From contig CAUEKL010000095.1 of assembly GCA_959018215.1 (NCBI GenBank), positions 1 to 8,431 on the forward strand: a stretch of 8,431 nucleotides of DNA, in the 5' to 3' direction. Positions 1-5,656 of the stretch are shown here, piece by piece. Origin of the DNA: an uncultured Gemmiger sp. (lineage in GTDB: Bacteria; Bacillota; Clostridia; Oscillospirales; Ruminococcaceae). Below the pieces are notes generated by a model. It worked only from the letters and a program-made list of their open reading frames with translations, was not told where the DNA came from and ran no database searches. Every line of letters begins with the position of its first letter. Position 1 is the stretch's first letter. The position numbers were made by a program, and so were the translations under genes.

Positions 1-128
1 GCGGGGAACACAGCGGTTTCCGCGTCGGACCGGTTGCAATAGAAATCCAACAGGAAGGAGGCCACGGGGAATTTTTTGGTAAACAGCCCTCCCGGCAGGG
101 AGGTGCAGGAAAAAGGAGGATTTGTATT
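1..128 (+). promoter_or_regulatory. 5' leader of the TRAP/GH31 operon with a small hairpin
   Basis: No convincing -35/-10 pair is visible, so the promoter may lie further upstream. A 6-bp inverted repeat, CCTCCC (88-93) and GGGAGG (98-103), with a 4-base loop, sits just before the dctP ribosome site AGGAGG (114-119). A second AAGGAGG at 55-61 has no ATG or GTG at a useful distance. Frame 1 runs from the window edge to a TAG at 40-42 (13 residues), which could be the tail of an upstream gene but is too short to judge. A short GCGG-TTT-CCGC repeat (13-23) could be an operator half, but that is speculation. Confidence 0.35.
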
Positions 129-1154
129 ATGAGAAAAACGCGTTTTGGACTGCGCCTGGCGGCAGTCGCGGCCGCGCTGTGCCTGGCGCTGACCGGCTGC
201 GGCGGCGCCGAAACGGCCGGAACGTCCACCGACAGCGGGGAGGAGAAGGTGTTCAACCTGACCCTGTCCCACGGCCTGGCGGAGGACCATGCGGTGCACA
301 TTGCCCTGACCGCCTTTGCCGAGGACGTGAAGGAAAAGTCCAACGGGACCATCAACATCGAGATCTTCCCCAACGGCGTGCTGGGCAGCGAGACGGACAA
401 CATCACCCAGATCCGCGCCGGCGCCCTGGACATGGCCAAGGTCTCCGCGTCCACCCTGGGCAACTTCCAGAGCGAGTGGAACGTGCTTTCGGTGCCCTAT
501 GTCTTCAATGATCAGCAGCACTACTACAAGGTCATGGACGGCGACATCGCCCAGGATCTGTACCAGCTCACTGCCGACAAGGGCTTCATGGGCCTGACCT
601 GGATGGATTCCGGCGCCCGTTCCTTCTACACCGCCGACAAGGCCATCCGCACCCCGGCGGACCTGAAGGGCCTGCGCATCCGCACCATGGACTCCCAGAT
701 GGCCATTGACATGATGAACGCCCTGGGCGGTTCCGCCACCGTCATGGGCTACTCCGATATCTACACCGGCATGCAGCAGGGTGTTATTGACGGCGCCGAA
801 AACAACGTCACCGCCCTGCGCGACCACGCCGACGTCACCCAGTACTACTGCTTCGACGAACACACCCGCATCCCCGACATTCTGCTCATCTCCACCAAGA
901 CCTGGAACGAAATGTCCGACAACCAGCGCCAGATCATGACCGAGTGCGCCAAGACCATGACCGAGGATTACAAGACCGCCTGGACCGACTTTGAGAACGA
1001 GGTCCTGGCCGATGCCGAGGCCAAGGGCGTGGAACTGGTCCGGGATGTGGACACCGCCGCCTTCCAGGAGGCCTGCCAGTCCATCTATGATGACCTGAAG
1101 ACCGAGTCCCCGGAAGTGTATGAATATGTGGAACGCATCCAGGCCGAAGGCTGA
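129..1154 (+). CDS. dctP: TRAP transporter substrate-binding lipoprotein, DctP family
   Basis: This is the extracytoplasmic solute receptor of a TRAP transporter; it binds the substrate outside the membrane and hands it to DctQM. Residues 1-23 are a lipoprotein signal peptide: basic start (K3, R5, R9), alanine-rich core, and lipobox L21-T22-G23 followed by the lipidated C24. A Gly/Ser/Thr-rich linker follows to about residue 38. The mature part has typical DctP landmarks: the LSHGLAEDHAVH opening (46-57), FPNGVLGSE (80-88), SGARSFYTADKAIRTPADLKG (161-181), GLRIRT (181-186) and QQGVIDGAENN (216-226). By position R185 matches the arginine that clamps the substrate carboxylate in SiaP-type receptors, and R164 is the likely second arginine. 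Length (341 aa) is normal. The ATG at 129 is chosen because AGGAGG lies 9 bases upstream and the signal peptide starts there, although the frame stays open to the window edge. The substrate is probably an organic or sugar acid or an acidic glycoside, given the downstream GH31 genes; the exact compound is unknown. Confidence 0.95.
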   Translation: MRKTRFGLRLAAVAAALCLALTGCGGAETAGTSTDSGEEKVFNLTLSHGLAEDHAVHIALTAFAEDVKEKSNGTINIEIFPNGVLGSETDNITQIRAGALDMAKVSASTLGNFQSEWNVLSVPYVFNDQQHYYKVMDGDIAQDLYQLTADKGFMGLTWMDSGARSFYTADKAIRTPADLKGLRIRTMDSQMAIDMMNALGGSATVMGYSDIYTGMQQGVIDGAENNVTALRDHADVTQYYCFDEHTRIPDILLISTKTWNEMSDNQRQIMTECAKTMTEDYKTAWTDFENEVLADAEAKGVELVRDVDTAAFQEACQSIYDDLKTESPEVYEYVERIQAEG

Positions 1155-1177
1155 GCGCCTTCTGCGCCGTGAAACCG

Positions 1178-1196
1178 CAGGCCCCCTGCCGGCCTG
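1178..1196 (+). other. Intercistronic hairpin between dctP and dctQ
   Basis: CAGGCC (1178-1183) and GGCCTG (1191-1196) form a 6-bp GC-rich stem with a 7-base loop in the 66-base gap between the receptor gene and the membrane subunits. No U-run follows, so it is not a full terminator. In many binding-protein operons such a stem protects the 3' end of the receptor mRNA or gives partial read-through, so that more receptor than permease is made. That role is inferred here. Confidence 0.4.
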
Positions 1197-1205
1197 TATC
1201 CTGTG

Positions 1206-1212
1206 AGAGGAG
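1206..1212 (+). promoter_or_regulatory. Ribosome binding site that sets the dctQ start
   Basis: AGAGGAG lies 8 bases before the GTG at 1221. The earlier in-frame GTG at 1203 would place this site inside the coding region and has no ribosome site of its own, so 1221 is preferred. Confidence 0.7.
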
Positions 1213-1220
1213 ATGAGCTT

Positions 1221-1700
1221 GTGAAAAAATTCGATAAAATTCTGGACACCGTCATGCGTTTCCTGCTGGCGCTTTCCATGTTTGCTCTGCTGCTGGGCGG
1301 TACCTGGCAGATCTTCACCCGTATGATCCTCAACGACCCCTCCACCGTGACCGATGAATTTTTGCGCTATGTTCTGATCTGGGCGTCTTTGATCGGTTCG
1401 GCCTACTGCTTCTACCGCGACGAACACCTGGCTCTGGACCTGGTCAAGGACCGGGTCAAGGGGGTGGCTGCGGTGCTGCTGAACATCTTCATCGAAGCGA
1501 TGATCCTGTTCTTCGTCTGCTACGTCTTTATCTACGGCGGCTTCAAGCTGGCCACCAACGCCCTGAACGTCTCTTCGGTCATGCACCTGCCGTACTCCTT
1601 CCTGTACTCGGTGCTGCCCATCTCCGGTGCCTTCATCGTGCTGGCCCGGGTGCTCAAGTACGTTCAGCTCTACATTGACAAGAAGGGAGGCAACAACTGA
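1221..1700 (+). CDS. dctQ: TRAP transporter small membrane subunit, DctQ family
   Basis: This is the small integral membrane partner that pairs with DctM and helps dock the binding protein. The 159-residue product has four hydrophobic segments at about 11-33, 48-65, 82-108 and 124-147, the usual DctQ topology. Family landmarks are visible between helices 1 and 2 and at the end of helix 2: D45-E46, R49-Y50, W54, G59, R66, H69 and D73, matching the usual pattern of E-x-x-R-Y, W, G and H-x-x-x-D. The end is charged (DKKGGNN). The start is a GTG. The gene follows dctP after 66 bases and its TGA overlaps the dctM ATG by one base (TGATG), which points to translational coupling of the two membrane subunits. 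Length is normal and I see no defects. Confidence 0.9.
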   Translation: MKKFDKILDTVMRFLLALSMFALLLGGTWQIFTRMILNDPSTVTDEFLRYVLIWASLIGSAYCFYRDEHLALDLVKDRVKGVAAVLLNIFIEAMILFFVCYVFIYGGFKLATNALNVSSVMHLPYSFLYSVLPISGAFIVLARVLKYVQLYIDKKGGNN

Positions 1701-3016
1701 TGGTCATTCAAGCCACTTTGTGCCTGTTCGGCTCGTTCTTCGTCCTGCTGCTGGCCGGCGTGCCCATTTCCGCCGGCATCGGCATCGCGTCCATCGTCAC
1801 CGCCCTGTTCAGCATGCCGGCGGATATCTTCGCCCTGATCGCGGCCCAGCGCTGCTTCTCCGGCCTGGATTCCTTCGCCCTGCTGGCCCTGCCCTTCTTC
1901 ACCCTGGGCGGCAACATCATGAACAAGGGCGGCATTGCCCGCCGCCTGATCCGTCTGGCACGCCTGCTGGTGGGCAAGATCCCCGGCTACCTGGCCGCCA
2001 CCAACGTGCTGGCCAGCATGTTCTTCGGCGCTGTGTCCGGCTCCTCCGTGGCCGCCACCTCCGCCATGGGCTCCATCCTCAGCCCTCTGGAAGATGAGGA
2101 AGGCTACGACCCCAACTACTCCGCCGCCGTCAACATCTGCGCGGCGCCCACCGGCATCCTGATCCCCCCGTCCGGTCCCCTGATCCTTTACTCCATCACC
2201 GCCGGCGGCGTTTCTGTGGCAGCCCTGTTCATGGGCGGCTACCTCACCGGCATCCTGCTGGGCATCTGCGTGGCCGTGCTGGCCATCTTCCTGGCCGTCA
2301 AGAAGGGCTATAAGGCCTCCACCGTCAAGGAGGACGCCTCCGCCCTGCGCATCTGGATCGACGCCATTCCGTCCCTGCTGGCCGTCATCATCGTCATGGG
2401 CGGCATCCTGGGCGGCTTCTTCACCGCCACCGAAGCCGGTGTGGTCATGTGCCTGTACTGCACCCTGCTGGGCATCCTCTACCGGGAACTGTCGGTCAAG
2501 ACCTACTACGATATGCTGGCCGACACCATGAAGAGCTCCGCCACCATCCTGTTCCTGATCGCGGCTTCCTCCATCATGTCCTACGTCATGTCCTACTCCG
2601 GCATCCCCGCCGCCATCAGCGAAGGCCTCATGAGCATCTCCGACAACCGCTACGTCATCCTGCTCATCATGAACGTCTTCCTGCTGGTCATGGGCATGTT
2701 CCTGGACCTGACCCCCGCCGTTCTGATCTTCACCCCCATCTTCCTGCCCATCGCCACCAGCATCGGCATGAGCCCGGTCCACTTCGGCCTCATGCTCATC
2801 ACCAACCTGGGCATCGGTTCCGTCACCCCGCCTGTGGGCTCCTGCCTGTTCGTGGGCTGCGGTGTTGCCAAAGTCAAGATCGAGGGCGTGACCAAGTACA
2901 TCATCCCGCTGTTCTGCGGTATGGTGGTGGCCCTGTTCCTCATCACCTTCATCCCCGCCATCCCCATGATCGTGCCGTACCTGTGCGGTCTGGTGGACAC
3001 CTTCTGGTGGGCCTGA
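1700..3016 (+). CDS. dctM: TRAP transporter large permease subunit, DctM family
   Basis: This is the main permease, which drives substrate uptake with an ion gradient (usually Na+). The 438-residue protein is almost wholly hydrophobic, with about a dozen membrane segments. Diagnostic motifs appear in order: FFGAVSGSSVAATSAMGSI (108-126), the first half of the inverted-repeat transport core; IPPSGPLILYS (155-165); FTATEAGVV (241-249); GMFLDLTPAVLIFTPIFLP (332-350); and NLGIGSVTPPVG (369-380), the matching second half. The paired GSS and TPP regions are where the Na+ and substrate sites lie in the solved SiaM structures. AAGGGAGG (1683-1690), inside the end of dctQ, is its ribosome site, 9 bases before the ATG. 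With dctP and dctQ this is a complete three-part transporter. DctQ and DctM are separate proteins here, not fused. Substrate choice is made mainly by DctP, so this gene does not narrow the substrate. Confidence 0.96.
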   Translation: MVIQATLCLFGSFFVLLLAGVPISAGIGIASIVTALFSMPADIFALIAAQRCFSGLDSFALLALPFFTLGGNIMNKGGIARRLIRLARLLVGKIPGYLAATNVLASMFFGAVSGSSVAATSAMGSILSPLEDEEGYDPNYSAAVNICAAPTGILIPPSGPLILYSITAGGVSVAALFMGGYLTGILLGICVAVLAIFLAVKKGYKASTVKEDASALRIWIDAIPSLLAVIIVMGGILGGFFTATEAGVVMCLYCTLLGILYRELSVKTYYDMLADTMKSSATILFLIAASSIMSYVMSYSGIPAAISEGLMSISDNRYVILLIMNVFLLVMGMFLDLTPAVLIFTPIFLPIATSIGMSPVHFGLMLITNLGIGSVTPPVGSCLFVGCGVAKVKIEGVTKYIIPLFCGMVVALFLITFIPAIPMIVPYLCGLVDTFWWA

Positions 3017-3029
3017 TCTGAACCCCTTT

Positions 3030-3053
3030 CCGCGGCGGCGTGAGCGGCCGCGG
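3030..3053 (+). other. GC-rich hairpin after dctM
   Basis: CCGCGGC (3030-3036) and GCCGCGG (3047-3053) form a 7-bp stem with a 10-base loop, starting 14 bases past the dctM stop. No U-run follows. It sits just ahead of the longer hairpin at 3056-3099, and both may stabilise the 3' end of the transporter message. Confidence 0.4.
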
Positions 3054-3055
3054 GC

Positions 3056-3099
3056 GCAGAGCCTCCGACTGTACGAAAATCCGGGTCGGAGGCTGCTGC
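3056..3099 (+). terminator. Long hairpin between transporter and hydrolase genes; weak terminator or processing element
   Basis: GCCTCCGAC (3061-3069) pairs perfectly with GTCGGAGGC (3085-3093) around a 15-base loop. The stem extends by A3060-T3094 and then, with one bulged G at 3095, by GCAG (3056-3059) with CTGC (3096-3099). The bases that follow (TGTTTGTG) make a poor U-run, so full termination seems unlikely. Partial termination or RNA processing would lower hydrolase relative to transporter expression. I see no good internal promoter between this stem and the GH31-A start. Confidence 0.5.
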
Positions 3100-3135
3100 T
3101 GTTTGTGCGCAACCTGCCAATCTTCAACGGAGAGA

Positions 3136-3145
3136 GGAGTACTCC
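3136..3145 (+). promoter_or_regulatory. Palindrome overlapping the GH31-A ribosome site
   Basis: GGAGTACTCC is a perfect 10-base palindrome that includes the end of the ribosome site GAGAGGAG (3132-3139) and abuts the ATG at 3146. As RNA it could fold only into a weak stem. As DNA it could be a binding site, or it may be chance. Confidence 0.3.
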
Positions 3146-5638
3146 ATGTATCTTTGCAAAGAATTTCGCGGGATGGACCGCCTGGACGGCTGCTTCCTGA
3201 TCCATACCAACTGTGCGGACATCAAGGTCTGCTTTGTCACCGACGAGATCGTCCGTGTGCGGGTTTCCTTCGATAAGGAGCTGGCCGAGGAATCCTATGT
3301 GCTGGCCACCACCGCCTGGGAGGATCGCCTGGACAGCCTGTTTGAGGGGGAGCGTACCCGCCTGCAGCCGGTGGAGCCCGCCGTCACCGAGACGGACACC
3401 GGCATCACCTTCACCACCGCCGCCGTGCGGCTGGAGTTCTGCAAGGACCCCCTGGGCTTCCGTCTGTACAACAAGGACGGCGACCTGCTGTACAGCGACC
3501 TGGCCGGCACCCCCTACACCCTGGATGCCAACCGCCGCATCACCCATTACAGCGCCATGAATGAGGACGACTGCTACTACGGCTTCGGCGAAAAGACCGG
3601 CGAGCTGAACAAGAACAAGCATTTCCTGCGGGAGCGCGCCACCGACGCCATGGGCTATGACGCCGGCATCATGGACACCCTGTACAAGCACATTCCCTTC
3701 TACATCCGGCTGAACCGCACCACTGCCAAGGCTGTGGGCGTGTACTACAACAACTTCTATGAGTCCGTCTTCAATATGGGCTGCGAGAAGAGCAATTACT
3801 GGTCCCGCTACACCTACTGGCAGGCCGACGGCGGCGACATCGACCTGTTCCTGCTGGCCGGCGACACCCTGCGCCGGGTGCTGGACAACTACACCCGCCT
3901 GACCGGCCGCCCGGCCCTGCTGCCCAAGCGGGCCCTGGGCTACCAGGGGTCCAGCATGTATTATCCCGAGCTGGAAAAGGACAGCGACGAGGCGGTGCTG
4001 GGCTTCATCGACACCATCAAGGAGGAAGGCTTCCCCATCGACGGCTTCCACCTCTCCTCCGGCTATACCAGCTACCAGAACAAGCGCTGCGTCTTTACCT
4101 GGAACACCGACCGGTTCAAGGACCCCCGGGCCTACTTCCGGGCCATGAACGAGAAGGGTGCCCAGAACGTGCCCAACGTCAAGCCCGGCGTGCTGCTGTG
4201 CCACCCCTGGTTCGATGAGTTCAACGCCAAGGGCGTGTTCGTCAAGGATTCCGCCGAGGACACCTACGGCGTCGGCAAATGGTGGGGCGGCGACGGCGCT
4301 TTCTGGGACTACACCAGCCCGGTGGGCCGCAAGGTCTGGAAGGAATACCTCACCGAGAACATCATCGACGTGGGCACCGATTCCATCTGGGACGACAACT
4401 GCGAGTACGACAGCCTGCTGGACAAGGACTGCCGCTGTGATTTTGACGGCAAGGGCGGCACCATCGGCCAGCTCAAGCCCATCATGAGCACCCTCATGTG
4501 CAAGATCGGCGCCGAAGCGGTGGTGGAGCACAACCCCGATGCCCGCCCCTACATCGTCTGCCGCAGCGGTTCCGCCGGTATCCAGAAGTACGCCCAGACC
4601 TGGTGCGGCGACAACTTCACCAGCTGGAAGACCCTGCGCTACAACATCCCCATCATCACCGGCATGGGCCTGTCCGGTCAGCCCAACGAGGGCGCCGACA
4701 TCGGCGGCTTCCACGGCCCCGCTCCGGAGGAAGAACTCTTTGTGCGCTGGGTGCAGAACGGCATCTTCCAGGCCCGGTTCTCCATCCATTCCGCCAGCAA
4801 CGACAACACCGTCACCGAGCCCTGGATGTACCGCGGTTCCGCCGATATCATCCGGGATGCCATCCTGCTGCGCTACCGCATGACCCCGTACCTCTACTCC
4901 GCCGAGTACGAGGCCAACCAGACCGGCGCGCCCATCATGCGTCCCCTGGTGTACGAGTTCCAGGATGACCCCAAGGTCTACGACGAGAGCTTTGAATTCA
5001 TGTTCGGCCGGGATATCCTGGTGGCCAACGTCATCGAGCCCGGCGTCAAGACCTGGAAGGTCTACCTGCCTGCGGGCTGCAAGTGGTACGACTGGAACAA
5101 CAACTTTGCCTGCTATGAGGGCGGCCGGACCATCGAGGTGCCGGTGGACATCACCACCATTCCCATGTTCATCCGGGAGGGCGCCGTCATTCCCATGGCG
5201 GACAACCAGCTCATGAGCATGGCCAACGACCACATGACCGACCTGCACCTGATCCTGGCCCCCGGCAAGGAGAGCACCTACACCCTGTACGACGACGACG
5301 GCGTGACCAACGACTTCAAGAAGGGCGTGTTCCGCAAGACCGAAATTTCCATGACCGGCACCGACGTGGTCAAGGTGGCCTTTGCCGCCGCCGGCAGCTA
5401 CACCGACTTCGTGGAGCGTGTCACGGTGGAGATGATCCGCAAGGACCGCAGCCCCTTCTGGGTGGCGCTGGGGGATACCAAGCTGGAACACTTCCTCAAC
5501 CGCCGCAAGTTCGAGGCCGCCGAGTCCGGCTGGTACTACAGCCAGACCAAGAAGGCCGTGCTCATCAAGTATCCCAACCCCCGCAAGGACCTGACCCTGA
5601 CCGTTTCTTTTGAAGATTTCGACCTCATCGGCATGTAA
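3146..5638 (+). CDS. Cytoplasmic GH31 family alpha-glycosidase (GH31-A)
   Basis: A retaining alpha-glycoside hydrolase of family GH31. The 830 residues divide into an N-terminal beta-sandwich (about 1-250, with YGFGEKTG at 145-152), a catalytic barrel (about 258-600), a C-terminal beta-sandwich (about 600-690) and a distal domain with TYTLYDDDG (711-719), as in DUF5110. The nucleophile should be D417 in W415-D-D-N-C-E420 and the acid/base D489 in W486-C-G-D-N. R473, D518-I-G-G-F522 and H548 are also in place. The Asp of the usual D-I-D-Y substrate-binding strand is replaced: the matching segment reads D299-G-F-H-L-S-S-G-Y307. There is no signal peptide or membrane segment, so it acts inside the cell, most likely on glycosides brought in by the TRAP transporter. 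AGAGGAG 6 bases upstream supports the ATG. It resembles a bacterial GH31 subgroup with a W-[ND]-D-N-x-E motif. Specificity is unknown: alpha-glucosidase, alpha-galactosidase-like and alpha-N-acetylgalactosaminidase activities all exist in GH31. Confidence 0.93.
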   Translation: MYLCKEFRGMDRLDGCFLIHTNCADIKVCFVTDEIVRVRVSFDKELAEESYVLATTAWEDRLDSLFEGERTRLQPVEPAVTETDTGITFTTAAVRLEFCKDPLGFRLYNKDGDLLYSDLAGTPYTLDANRRITHYSAMNEDDCYYGFGEKTGELNKNKHFLRERATDAMGYDAGIMDTLYKHIPFYIRLNRTTAKAVGVYYNNFYESVFNMGCEKSNYWSRYTYWQADGGDIDLFLLAGDTLRRVLDNYTRLTGRPALLPKRALGYQGSSMYYPELEKDSDEAVLGFIDTIKEEGFPIDGFHLSSGYTSYQNKRCVFTWNTDRFKDPRAYFRAMNEKGAQNVPNVKPGVLLCHPWFDEFNAKGVFVKDSAEDTYGVGKWWGGDGAFWDYTSPVGRKVWKEYLTENIIDVGTDSIWDDNCEYDSLLDKDCRCDFDGKGGTIGQLKPIMSTLMCKIGAEAVVEHNPDARPYIVCRSGSAGIQKYAQTWCGDNFTSWKTLRYNIPIITGMGLSGQPNEGADIGGFHGPAPEEELFVRWVQNGIFQARFSIHSASNDNTVTEPWMYRGSADIIRDAILLRYRMTPYLYSAEYEANQTGAPIMRPLVYEFQDDPKVYDESFEFMFGRDILVANVIEPGVKTWKVYLPAGCKWYDWNNNFACYEGGRTIEVPVDITTIPMFIREGAVIPMADNQLMSMANDHMTDLHLILAPGKESTYTLYDDDGVTNDFKKGVFRKTEISMTGTDVVKVAFAAAGSYTDFVERVTVEMIRKDRSPFWVALGDTKLEHFLNRRKFEAAESGWYYSQTKKAVLIKYPNPRKDLTLTVSFEDFDLIGM

Positions 5639-5656
5639 AGGCCGGAAAGGATTTTT

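Noticed and set aside
3..128. N-terminal extension of dctP, since its frame is open to the window edge
   Set aside because: The ATG at 129 has a strong ribosome site 9 bases upstream and starts a clear lipoprotein signal peptide; an extension would bury that signal.
76..132. Short TTG-started leader peptide frame of 18 codons overlapping the dctP ATG
   Set aside because: The start is a weak TTG, its distance from AAGGAGG (55-61) is too long at 14 bases, and there is no run of diagnostic codons.
1203..1220. Earlier GTG start for dctQ, adding six residues
   Set aside because: It would place the ribosome site inside the coding region; the GTG at 1221 is correctly spaced.
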